Source: Massilia sp.
Lineage (GTDB): Bacteria > Pseudomonadota > Gammaproteobacteria > Burkholderiales > Burkholderiaceae_D
Assembly: GCA_028291845.1 (NCBI GenBank)
Contig: JAQGNM010000492.1
Location: 1 to 7,472 of the forward strand
Direction: 5' to 3'
Length of the DNA: 7,472 nucleotides
The notes below the pieces were generated by a model that had not been told where the DNA came from, did no database searches, and was given only the letters and a program-made list of their open reading frames with translations. The translations under genes and the position numbers were made by a program. Within the stretch, counting starts at the first letter, position 1. Every line of letters starts with the position of its first letter. Shown one piece after another: positions 1 through 7,041 of this stretch.

Positions 1-42
1 CAGACTCATGTGGCAAAACCAACAAGAGGTATTTAAAAGCGC

Positions 43-71
43 TTGACTTCAATAGTCATTCCGCCAACAAT
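43..71 (+). promoter_or_regulatory. Possible sigma-70 promoter of the cold-shock gene
   Basis: TTGACT at 43-48 (5 of 6 matches to the -35 consensus) and AACAAT at 66-71 (4 of 6 to the -10 consensus) are separated by an ideal 17 bp. Transcription would start near position 78, giving a leader of about 110 nt before the csp start codon. Long leaders are usual for cspA-type genes. The -10 box is weak, so this is only a candidate. Confidence 0.35.
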
Positions 72-77
72 GCAGAT

Positions 78-186
78 ATCGACTTGTTCTAAATGGTCTG
101 GTTGATACGAATGAGCAGGCTGAGGAGGGGGCAAGAGCTTCTTGCTTGATGGCTCGTGTGATTGGTTTTTTTTGAAAGTTCTTTTT
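78..186 (+). promoter_or_regulatory. 5' leader of the cold-shock gene, with hairpin and remote SD-like tract
   Basis: This is the untranslated stretch before csp, assuming the promoter at 43-71. It contains a purine-rich Shine-Dalgarno-like tract GAGGAGGGG (122-130), directly followed by a small perfect hairpin: GCAAGA (131-136), loop GCT, TCTTGC (140-145). A T8 run (166-173) follows, and a weak GAAAG ribosome site (174-178) lies 8 nt before the ATG at 187. An in-frame TTG at 142 lies 11 nt after the strong tract and would add 15 residues to Csp. The family start at 187 fits better. CspA-family leaders in enterobacteria act as RNA thermosensors; whether this one does cannot be judged from one sequence. 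Confidence 0.4.
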
Positions 187-390
187 ATGGCAACAGGTAC
201 AGTAAAGTGGTTCAATGATTCCAAAGGTTTTGGCTTCATTACTCCTGATGACGGCGGCGAAGATCTGTTCGCGCATTTTTCCGCAATCAACATGAACGGT
301 TTCAAGACCCTCAAAGAAGGTCAAAAAGTCCAGTTCGAAGTCACGCAAGGCCCTAAAGGCAAGCAAGCTTCCAACATCCAGAATGCTTAA
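187..390 (+). CDS. cspA: CspA-family cold-shock protein (RNA/ssDNA chaperone)
   Basis: This 67-residue protein is a single cold-shock domain (OB fold), the normal length for the family. The start MATGTVKWFN is canonical, and both nucleic-acid-binding motifs are present: RNP1 as KGFGFI (residues 13-18) and RNP2 as LFAHF (27-31, with Ala where Val is commoner). The base-stacking residues W8, F15, F17, F28 and F31 are all visible. Family members bind single-stranded RNA and DNA in the cytoplasm, melt mRNA structure and may antiterminate transcription. The ATG at 187 is chosen over an in-frame TTG at 142 because family proteins begin here, although its ribosome site (GAAAG, 174-178) is weak. A strong terminator follows 18 bases after the stop, so the gene is monocistronic. 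Paralogues (cspA, cspC, cspD, cspE) cannot be told apart safely from sequence. Its position near icd would fit the cspD slot of Pseudomonas, but it lacks the long C-terminal tail of E. coli CspD. Confidence 0.95.
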   Translation: MATGTVKWFNDSKGFGFITPDDGGEDLFAHFSAINMNGFKTLKEGQKVQFEVTQGPKGKQASNIQNA

Positions 391-408
391 GTAGCAAGCC
401 GGACTGTG

Positions 409-438
409 AAAAAACCCCGCCCCAGCGGGGTTTTTTTT
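409..438. terminator. Bidirectional Rho-independent terminator between csp and the chemoreceptor gene
   Basis: A perfect GC stem CCCCGC (415-420) / GCGGGG (425-430) closes a 4-nt loop, CCCA. It is flanked by A6 (409-414) and T8 (431-438). The T run serves csp on the + strand, and the A run reads as T6 for the gene arriving on the - strand. The stop of that gene is 140 bases away (578). I saw no nearer terminator in the intervening 439-577, which otherwise holds only an 8-bp palindrome CGTGCACG (486-493). Confidence 0.92.
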
Positions 439-577
439 CGTCTCCGCGCGCCTTCGCAACAGCAAAAAACCCGCTTGCCACGCCGTGCACGACGCCAGCC
501 CGGCCGCAACTGTCAACCCTGATGGGGCGGCCCGCTTCAGCCCACCGGCGCTGCTGCTTCAGACGATATCAGGACGG

Positions 578-2056
578 TCAGTGCAATTGCAAGCGCCGCG
601 CCGGCGCGCCGAGGGCGGTGGCGGGCGCGCTCGCCTGCAAGGTGAAGCGCGAGACGATGTCGTTCAGGCTGGTCGCCTGCTGGTGCAGCGAGGCTGCCGC
701 GGCCGCCGCTTCTTCCACCAGGGCGGCGTTTTGCTGGGTCACGCCGTCCATCTCGCCGATGGCGTCGTGGATGCGGCCGATGTCCCCTTCCTGCAGGGCG
801 CTCGCTTCGCTCAGCTCGCCGATGATGGCCGATACCCCCGCCACGCTCGCCACGATGTCCTGCATGCGCGCGCCGGCGGCATCGACCAGCTCGCTGCCGG
901 CAGCCACCCGGCTGACCGAGTCGCCGATCAGCTGCTTGATTTCCTTGGCGGCCGAGGCCGAACGCTGCGCCAGATTGCGCACTTCCGACGCCACCACTGC
1001 AAAGCCCCTGCCCTGCTCGCCAGCTCTGGCCGCTTCGACCGCGGCGTTCAGGGCCAGGATATTGGTTTGAAAGGCAATGCCGTCGATCACCGCGATGATA
1101 TCGACGATCCGGCGCGACGATTCGTTGATGGAAGCCATCGTATCGACCACCCGGGCCACCACTTCACCGCCGCGCACCGCTTCGTCGGAGGCGGTGACGG
1201 CGAGGTCGCTGGCGCGGCGCGCCTGCTTGCCGCCTTCGCGGACCCGCTCGGCCAGCACGCCCATGGTGCCCAGGGTGCCGGCCAGCGACACCGCCTGGCG
1301 CTCGGTGCGGTTCGACAGATCCAGATTGCCGTCGGCAATTTCCTGCGACGCCCCTTCGATGGCGCCCACCCCATCCTGCACCTGGCTCATCGCCTCGTGC
1401 AGGCGCAGCATCATGCCGTCGAGCGCGGCGCCGGCCGGGCTGTTGGCGGCAACGGCAGCCTGGCGCAAGTCGATGGTGCCGTGCTGGCCGCTGGCCATGG
1501 CGCGCACGCGCTCGCCCAGCTCGGCCGCCTGCACCGCCTCGCGGCGCAGCCACACGGCCAGCCAGCACAGCACCGCCGACTCGATCACCACGTAGGCGGC
1601 ATGGATCAGCACGCGGACAATGCCCGTTTCGGTCAGGCACCGCACGCCGTAGCCCAACTCCTGCAGATAATTAAAGCTCAGGTGGTGCACGGCAATCACG
1701 GCGGCGGCCGTCACCACCACTGCCCAGTCGCGGTAACACAGCAAGAAGGCCAGCAGCACGAAAATGCCGAAGTGCACTTCGGTCATGCCGGCCGCCTGGT
1801 GGATGTGCAGCGCGCCCATCACCATCATGGCGGCCGCCACCACCATCGAGGTGCTGCGCAGTCCGCCACGCAGCAACAGCAAGGCCGTCGTCAAAGCCGC
1901 TGTCGGCAAGCCGATCAACAATGCCCATTGCAAGGTATCGTGCACGGGCGACAAGGCCAGCGAAACAGCGAACAAGGCCCACACGATGCCCAGCATCAGG
2001 CGGTCGGCGGAGCGGGCGTACTGCCGCAAAGCGGCATTCAGAGTGGACGGCGTCAT
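578..2056 (-). CDS. Methyl-accepting chemotaxis protein with six-helix, histidine-rich membrane sensor
   Basis: This 492-residue chemoreceptor signals from the inner membrane to the CheA kinase through CheW. Residues 20-170 hold about six hydrophobic helices (roughly 20-37, 43-62, 69-88, 95-107, 111-130, 146-169) with only short loops, so there is no periplasmic ligand domain. Histidines sit in or beside these helices: H84, H86, H95, H124, H125 and H152. The motif EVHFG (93-97) and the pair HH (124-125) recall a sensor type I remember from other Burkholderiales receptors. Residues 171-230 resemble a degenerate HAMP linker. The rest is a standard signalling hairpin whose conserved tip spans about 324-366 (AFQTNILALNAAVEAARAGE, then QGRGFAVVASEVR). 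A C-terminal methylation helix includes the pair E448-E449. There is no CheR-tethering pentapeptide at the C-terminus. The ligand is unknown; direct sensing of haem, metal, redox or energy state is only a guess. The start at 2056 has a weak GTGAG ribosome site. No other che gene is nearby, so it is an orphan receptor. Confidence 0.93.
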   Translation of the reverse strand: MTPSTLNAALRQYARSADRLMLGIVWALFAVSLALSPVHDTLQWALLIGLPTAALTTALLLLRGGLRSTSMVVAAAMMVMGALHIHQAAGMTEVHFGIFVLLAFLLCYRDWAVVVTAAAVIAVHHLSFNYLQELGYGVRCLTETGIVRVLIHAAYVVIESAVLCWLAVWLRREAVQAAELGERVRAMASGQHGTIDLRQAAVAANSPAGAALDGMMLRLHEAMSQVQDGVGAIEGASQEIADGNLDLSNRTERQAVSLAGTLGTMGVLAERVREGGKQARRASDLAVTASDEAVRGGEVVARVVDTMASINESSRRIVDIIAVIDGIAFQTNILALNAAVEAARAGEQGRGFAVVASEVRNLAQRSASAAKEIKQLIGDSVSRVAAGSELVDAAGARMQDIVASVAGVSAIIGELSEASALQEGDIGRIHDAIGEMDGVTQQNAALVEEAAAAAASLHQQATSLNDIVSRFTLQASAPATALGAPARRLQLH

Positions 2057-2170
2057 GGAGACTCACGAAAGGTCGCGGCAAGCCGCGCATGCAAGTTGGC
2101 GCACGCGGAATGCTTCAGATTAGGGTGTCGGCGAAACCAGGATGGGGGACCCGCCGCTGAAAGAAGCCCA

Positions 2171-2197
2171 TTATAAATTCAAGTGATTTATGTCCTA
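2171..2197 (-). promoter_or_regulatory. Possible promoter of the chemoreceptor gene
   Basis: Read on the - strand, TATAAT (2171-2176) is a perfect -10 box. AGGACA (2192-2197) matches 4 of 6 bases of the -35 consensus, but at a short 15-bp spacing. The leader would be about 110 nt. I looked for a flagellar sigma-28 promoter (TAAA and GCCGATAA type) before this gene and found no convincing one. Confidence 0.35.
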
Positions 2198-2281
2198 TTG
2201 GAAATTAATTTTTATTTAGATCAGTTGTTTTATAGCAACGACAAACCGGACATTGATTGCTCGAATGCCAACATCGACGGT

Positions 2282-2301
2282 TTATGCAATATTTTGCATA
2301 A
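2282..2301. repeat. Perfect 8-bp inverted repeat upstream of the chemoreceptor promoter
   Basis: TTATGCAA (2282-2289) and TTGCATAA (2294-2301) are exact reverse complements separated by TATT. The repeat is AT-rich and lies about 85 bp upstream of the candidate mcp -35 box, just beyond the hairpins behind icd. That shape fits a dimeric regulator site at least as well as a terminator, since no T run follows on either strand. Confidence 0.5.
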
Positions 2302-2304
2302 CAC

Positions 2305-2337
2305 AACGCCCCGGGGCCATTGCGGCGCCGGGGCGTT
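2305..2337 (-). terminator. Hairpin behind icd, probable terminator with a poor T tract
   Basis: A perfect 10-bp stem AACGCCCCGG (2305-2314) / CCGGGGCGTT (2328-2337) lies 32 bases past the icd stop. On the - strand it is followed by GTGTTATG rather than a T run, so intrinsic termination may be inefficient. A second hairpin, GGCGGG (2347-2352) / CCCGCC (2358-2363), lies between it and the stop codon. Together they may end or protect the icd transcript. Confidence 0.55.
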
Positions 2338-2368
2338 CAGATGATCGGCGGGAGGCGCCCGCCCGGCC

Positions 2369-3643
<1,275 letters not shown>

Positions 3644-3647
3644 CATG

Positions 3648-3653
3648 CTCTCC
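3648..3653 (-). promoter_or_regulatory. Ribosome binding site deciding the icd start
   Basis: GGAGAG on the - strand precedes two adjacent ATG codons (3646 and 3643). The GGAG core is 6 nt from the second ATG and only 3 nt from the first, so 3643 is the likely start. Confidence 0.7.
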
Positions 3654-3695
3654 ATGTGGAAGACGGCGCGGTCATCGGCCGCCAGTCTTCGATAA

Positions 3696-3749
3696 GATAT
3701 AAGATTCGTGTCGTGCATTATGCACCAGCCGTTTGCAGGCTGCTATGAT
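3696..3749. promoter_or_regulatory. Divergent icd/rluE promoter region with central palindrome
   Basis: The perfect palindrome GTGCAT-T-ATGCAC occupies 3713-3725. Possible -10 boxes flank it: TATATC on the - strand (3696-3701) toward icd and TATGAT on the + strand (3744-3749) toward rluE. With 17-bp spacing, the -35 positions of both would fall at 3719-3724 and 3721-3726, that is, inside the palindrome. Neither -35 sequence resembles TTGACA. This geometry would suit a regulator that controls both genes, but promoter and operator are both inferred from sequence alone. Confidence 0.35.
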
Positions 3750-3785
3750 TTTAGCCGCGCCAGCCCCTCCCCGAATCCTCTACTT

Positions 3786-4331
3786 ATGCCCCTGATCCTC
3801 TTCAACAAACCGTTCCAGGTCCTGTGCCAGTTCACCCCGCAAGAGGGCCGCGAATCGCTGGCCGATTACCTCGCCATCCCGAATATTTATCCAGCCGGCC
3901 GGCTCGACGCCGACAGCGAAGGCTTGATGCTGCTGACCGACGACGGCATGCTCCAGCATAAGATCGCCCACCCCGATCACAAGGAAGCCAAGACCTACCT
4001 GGTGCAGGTCGACGGCGTGGTCGACGCCGCCGCCCTCGCTCGCCTGCAAGCTCCCATCGACCTCGGCGATTTCATCACGAAACCGTGCCGCGCGGTGCAG
4101 ATCGCCGAACCCGAATGGCTATGGCCGCGAAACCCGCCGATCCGCGCGCGGGCGGACAAGCCGACCAGCTGGATCGCGATCACTTTGGAAGAGGGTAAAA
4201 ACCGGCAAGTGCGGCGGATGACGGCTGCGGTGGGATTGCCGACGTTAAGATTGGTACGCAGCAGCATCGGGCCGTTTTCGCTGGCGACGCATCCATTGAT
4301 GCCGGGGGAGTTTGTTGAAGTCGATGCTTGA
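3786..4331 (+). CDS. rluE: 23S rRNA pseudouridine(2457) synthase, RluE type
   Basis: This 181-residue enzyme of the RsuA/RluB/RluE/RluF family isomerises a uridine of 23S rRNA to pseudouridine (U2457 in E. coli numbering) during ribosome assembly. The catalytic motif GRLDADSEG (residues 38-46) carries the nucleophile D41. Other family marks are LFNKPF (5-10), KTYLVQV (69-75), and EGKNRQVRRM followed by GLPTLRLVR (136-158). The segment WLWPRNPPIRAR (111-122) and the following PTSW match E. coli RluE closely and separate it from RluB and RluF. Like RluE it has no S4 domain. E. coli RluE is 217 residues because of a basic N-terminal extension that is missing here. The ATG at 3786 begins directly at the conserved core. 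No good ribosome site precedes it. Upstream in-frame starts would pass through the promoter region. The divergent pairing with icd is also found in E. coli. Confidence 0.93.
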   Translation: MPLILFNKPFQVLCQFTPQEGRESLADYLAIPNIYPAGRLDADSEGLMLLTDDGMLQHKIAHPDHKEAKTYLVQVDGVVDAAALARLQAPIDLGDFITKPCRAVQIAEPEWLWPRNPPIRARADKPTSWIAITLEEGKNRQVRRMTAAVGLPTLRLVRSSIGPFSLATHPLMPGEFVEVDA

Positions 4332-4333
4332 CC

Positions 4334-4512
4334 GCGGACTGGCACGTAGCCGGGGACTGGCACGCGCGCGACCGGCGTCCGAGCTTGCATACATTACTGA
4401 TTGCGCGGTGCCTGTCCCCATTTTGATTTGCCTCGTCGCCAAATCGGGGACAGGCACCGCGCATTTCGAGCTGGTTGAAAAAGCAAACGCCGCCGCGCGC
4501 GTGCCAGTCCCC
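4334..4512. repeat. Nested inverted-repeat array with unit GGGGACWGGCAC
   Basis: Five copies of one unit lie in the 250-base gap between rluE and idh. Copy A (4336-4346) and copy B (4352-4370) are direct repeats 18 bp apart. Copy C (4402-4419) is inverted, copy D (4446-4463) is direct, and copy E (4494-4512) is inverted. B and E are exact 19-bp reverse complements: GGGGACTGGCACGCGCGCG and its complement. C and D are exact 18-bp reverse complements on the variant GGGGACAGGCACCGCGC plus one base. The C-D stem continues inward through GATTTG (4425-4430) / CAAATC (4440-4445) after a bulge. The result is a hairpin within a hairpin. A GTAG tetranucleotide (4346-4349) lies next to copy B. No transposase is present. 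It resembles REP/BIME-type elements that RAYT transposases spread, which is an inference. Confidence 0.8.
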
Positions 4513-4528
4513 CCTGCTGCATACGAAT

Positions 4529-4568
4529 AAAAAACCCGCTACGGCATCTCTGCCGTAGCGGGTTTTTT
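4529..4568. terminator. Strong bidirectional terminator between rluE and idh
   Basis: A perfect 12-bp stem CCCGCTACGGCA (4535-4546) / TGCCGTAGCGGG (4551-4562) with loop TCTC is flanked by A6 (4529-4534) and T6 (4563-4568). It lies 14 bases past the idh stop on the - strand, and it also stops rluE transcripts arriving on the + strand. Confidence 0.95.
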
Positions 4569-4582
4569 CGGATCGACACCTA

Positions 4583-6814
4583 TCAAGCCAGCGTATCAAT
4601 CGCCTGATTAAACGTCGCACTCGGCCGCATTGCCGCTTTCACCTTGGCCTCATCGAGCTTGTAATAACCGCCGATATCGACAGGCTTGCCCTGCACTTCC
4701 AGCAACTCGGCCACGATCTTCGCCTCGTTTTCCGTCAGCGACTTGGCCAGCGGCGCGAAGTGCGCTGCCAGTTCGGCGTCGTCCGTTTGCGCGGCCAGTT
4801 CCTGCGCCCAGTACATCGACAGATAAAACTGGCTGCCGCGGTTGTCGAGCTCACCGGTTTTCGGCGATGGCGACTTGCGGTTGTCGAGCAGCTTGCCGGT
4901 GGCGGCATCCAGCGTTTTCGCCAGGATTTTGGCCTTGGCGTTGCCGGTCTTGATGCCGAGGTCTTCGAACGAGACCGCCAGCGCCAAAAATTCGCCCAGC
5001 GAATCCCAGCGCAGGTGGTTTTCTTCGGTCAATTGCTGCACGTGTTTCGGGGCCGAACCGCCGGCGCCGGTTTCGTACATGCCGCCGCCGGCCATCAGCG
5101 GGACGATCGACAGCATCTTGGCGCTGGTGCCCAGGTCCATGATCGGGAACAGGTCGGTCAGGTAATCGCGCAGGATGTTGCCGGTCACCGAGATGGTGTC
5201 GAGGCCGCGAATCAGGCGCTCGAGGGTGTAACGCATGGCGCGCACTTGCGACATGATCTGGATGTCGAGACCGGTGGTGTCGTGATCCTTCAGGTAGGTT
5301 TTCACCTTGGTGATCAGCTCGTTTTCGTGCGGACGGTACGGATCGAGCCAGAACACGGCCGGCATGCCCGAGTTGCGCGCACGCGTCACGGCCAGCTTGA
5401 CCCAGTCGCGGATCGGCGCGTCCTTGACCTGGCACATGCGCCAGATATCGCCCTCTTCGACGTTTTGCGACAACAGCACTTCGCCGGTGGCCAGGTCGGT
5501 GATGTTGGCCACGCCTGCTTCGGCGATCTCGAAGGTCTTGTCGTGCGAGCCGTATTCCTCGGCTTGCTGGGCCATCAGGCCGACGTTCGGCACGGTGCCC
5601 ATGGTTTTCGGGTCGAACGCGCCATGCCACTTGCAGAAATTCAGGATTTCCTGGTAGATGCGGGCAAACGTGCTTTCCGGGATCACCGCCTTGACTTCCT
5701 TCAGGCGGCCGTCGGCGCCGTACATCTTGCCGCCGGCGCGGATCATGGCAGGCATCGAGGCGTCGACGATGACGTCGTTGGGCGAATGGAAATTGGTGAT
5801 GCCCTTGGCCGAATCGACCATGGCCAGCGCCGGACGGTGTTCCTGGCAGGCGTGGATGTCGCGAATGATTTCGTCGCGCTGCGAAACCGGCAGGTCGGCG
5901 ATCTTGTTGTACAGATCGGCCATGCCGTTGTTGACGTTGACGCCCAGGCTGTCGAACAGCTCACCGTGTTTCTCGAACGCTTCCTTGTAGAACATGCGCA
6001 CGGCGTGGCCGAACACGATCGGGTGCGACACTTTCATCATGGTCGCCTTGACGTGCAGGGAGAACATGACGCCGGTGTTTTTCGCGTCTTCGATCTGCTC
6101 TTCATAGAACTTCAGCAAGGACTTTTTGCTCATGAACATGGAATCGATGATTTCGCCGTCCTGCAGGGCGACCTTCGGTTTGAGCACGATGGTCTTGCCG
6201 CCGGCCGTAACCAGTTCCATCTTGACGTCGCGGGCTTTCTCGATCGTCATCGACTTTTCGCCGTGATAGAAATCGCCTTCGGTCATGTGCGAGACGTGGG
6301 TGCGCGAGGCCGGCGACCATTCGCCCATCGAATGCGGGTTCTTGCGGGCGTATTCCTTGACGGCGCGCGGGGCGCGGCGGTCGGAGTTGCCTTCACGCAG
6401 GACCGGATTGACCGCCGAACCGATGCACTTGCTGTATTTGGCCTTGATGGCTTTTTCTTCGTCGGTTTTCGGCGTTGCAGGGTAGTCGGGGATGTCGTAG
6501 CCCTTTGCTTGCAATTCCTTGATGGCCGTTTCCAGCTGCGACACGGAAGCGCTGATGTTCGGCAGCTTGATGATGTTCACTTCCGGGGTCAGGGTCTTCT
6601 GGCCCAGGTCGGCAAGGGCGTCCGGCACGCGTTGCTCGGGCGTCAGGCGCTCCGGGAAGGCGGCAAGGATACGGGCGGCAACGGAAATATCGCTGGCCTC
6701 GACGGTGATGCCGGCGGCCTTGGCGAAGGTGCTGACGACTGGCAGGAAGGCGTGGGTCGCCAGCAGGGGCGCCTCGTCGGTCAGGGTATAGATGATGGTC
6801 TGATCACTGCTCAT
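4583..6814 (-). CDS. idh: NADP-dependent isocitrate dehydrogenase, monomeric type
   Basis: This 743-residue enzyme makes 2-oxoglutarate, CO2 and NADPH from isocitrate as a monomer. The Azotobacter and Corynebacterium enzymes have about 740 residues. It has no sequence resemblance to the dimeric icd product. Family landmarks are visible: the substrate loop GSAVNPVLREGNSDRRAP (about residues 132-149, including S133, N136, R140 and R146), K256 in LHVKATMMK, the metal ligand D351 in VDASMPAMIR, Y421, and R549-D550 in GNILRDYLTDLFP. H591 and R602 lie where I expect NADP phosphate contacts. These assignments are from memory of the Azotobacter structure. The start at 6814 has AAGGAA (6821-6826) at good spacing and gives MSSDQTIIYTLTDEAP, the usual N-terminus; the ATG at 6880 would add 22 unconserved residues. 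It lacks the AceK-controlled fold of icd, so it may supply 2-oxoglutarate when icd is phosphorylated. In psychrophiles such isozymes are often cold-adapted. Confidence 0.97.
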   Translation of the reverse strand: MSSDQTIIYTLTDEAPLLATHAFLPVVSTFAKAAGITVEASDISVAARILAAFPERLTPEQRVPDALADLGQKTLTPEVNIIKLPNISASVSQLETAIKELQAKGYDIPDYPATPKTDEEKAIKAKYSKCIGSAVNPVLREGNSDRRAPRAVKEYARKNPHSMGEWSPASRTHVSHMTEGDFYHGEKSMTIEKARDVKMELVTAGGKTIVLKPKVALQDGEIIDSMFMSKKSLLKFYEEQIEDAKNTGVMFSLHVKATMMKVSHPIVFGHAVRMFYKEAFEKHGELFDSLGVNVNNGMADLYNKIADLPVSQRDEIIRDIHACQEHRPALAMVDSAKGITNFHSPNDVIVDASMPAMIRAGGKMYGADGRLKEVKAVIPESTFARIYQEILNFCKWHGAFDPKTMGTVPNVGLMAQQAEEYGSHDKTFEIAEAGVANITDLATGEVLLSQNVEEGDIWRMCQVKDAPIRDWVKLAVTRARNSGMPAVFWLDPYRPHENELITKVKTYLKDHDTTGLDIQIMSQVRAMRYTLERLIRGLDTISVTGNILRDYLTDLFPIMDLGTSAKMLSIVPLMAGGGMYETGAGGSAPKHVQQLTEENHLRWDSLGEFLALAVSFEDLGIKTGNAKAKILAKTLDAATGKLLDNRKSPSPKTGELDNRGSQFYLSMYWAQELAAQTDDAELAAHFAPLAKSLTENEAKIVAELLEVQGKPVDIGGYYKLDEAKVKAAMRPSATFNQAIDTLA

Positions 6815-6820
6815 GCGCTT

Positions 6821-6826
6821 TTCCTT
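6821..6826 (-). promoter_or_regulatory. Ribosome binding site of idh
   Basis: AAGGAA on the - strand lies 6 nt before the ATG at 6814 (7 nt from its AAGGA core). The upstream in-frame ATG at 6880 has no comparable site, which decides the start. Confidence 0.7.
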
Positions 6827-6830
6827 GGTA

Positions 6831-6849
6831 ATCGCGAACCGGTCGCGAT
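6831..6849. repeat. Inverted repeat in the idh leader, next to the ribosome site
   Basis: ATCGCGA (6831-6837) and TCGCGAT (6843-6849) are perfect 7-bp reverse complements around ACCGG. The repeat ends 5 bases from the AAGGAA ribosome site, so a protein bound here, or an RNA hairpin formed here, could affect idh expression. No regulator is recognised for it. Confidence 0.45.
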
Positions 6850-6879
6850 GGGTGAAACTGACAAAATGGTGCCTTTCCA

Positions 6880-6896
6880 TGATGCTTTTGGCATCA
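6880..6896. repeat. Second inverted repeat in the idh leader
   Basis: TGATGC (6880-6885) and GCATCA (6891-6896) are perfect 6-bp reverse complements around TTTTG. The repeat lies 17 bases downstream, in the idh direction, of the candidate -10 box. That is within reach of an operator near the transcription start or of an early RNA hairpin. Short repeats of this size also occur by chance. Confidence 0.35.
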
Positions 6897-6912
6897 CGAA
6901 TGGTCGGCGGCT

Positions 6913-6942
6913 ATTATCCCACGCGATGTTGAATCACGTAAA
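6913..6942 (-). promoter_or_regulatory. Possible promoter of idh
   Basis: On the - strand, TTTACG (6937-6942, 4 of 6) and GATAAT (6913-6918, 5 of 6) are 18 bp apart. Transcription would start near 6906, giving a leader of about 90 nt. It lies just after the rpsT terminator, so idh appears to be transcribed separately from rpsT. Confidence 0.45.
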
Positions 6943-6952
6943 AATAGAAGCG

Positions 6953-6984
6953 AAAAAACCCGCCGGATCGAAGATCGGGCGGGT
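6953..6984 (-). terminator. Rho-independent terminator of rpsT
   Basis: On the - strand an ACCCGCC (7 bp) outer stem (6978-6984 with 6958-6964), a single G-G mismatch, a GATC inner stem (6966-6969 with 6973-6976) and a 3-nt loop are followed by T6 (6953-6958). It is about 57 bases past the rpsT stop and separates rpsT from idh. Confidence 0.85.
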
Positions 6985-7041
6985 CTTTCAAGCAAGAAAC
7001 TGCCGGCGCGGAGCAGATTGCGTCCGCGCACACGATCGCAA

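Larger units (their letters stand above)
2057..2368. other. 312-base intergenic gap between icd and the chemoreceptor gene
   Basis: No gene is seen here. The gap has two parts. Positions about 2160-2303 are distinctly AT-richer than the flanks and hold the candidate mcp promoter and an inverted repeat. Positions 2305-2363 are GC-rich and hold two hairpins behind icd. Positions 2057-2160 would be mcp leader and show nothing notable beyond a weak ribosome site near the start codon. Confidence 0.6.

Noticed and set aside
2090..2130. Sigma-28 flagellar promoter before the chemoreceptor gene
   Set aside because: GCCGACAC on the - strand resembles the -10 element, but nothing like TAAA lies at the required distance upstream.
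485..2176. Long + strand reading frame opposite the chemoreceptor gene
   Set aside because: It is antisense to a clear MCP. Its translation is rich in Arg, His, Gly and Ala with no family likeness, as expected from GC-rich codon bias on the opposite strand.
4312..4530. Small + strand reading frame over the nested repeats
   Set aside because: It consists almost entirely of the translated repeat array and overlaps the end of rluE; no ribosome site or family likeness.
6815..6880. N-terminal extension of the monomeric IDH to the ATG at 6880
   Set aside because: The extra 22 residues have no family counterpart, and the AAGGAA site fits the start at 6814.
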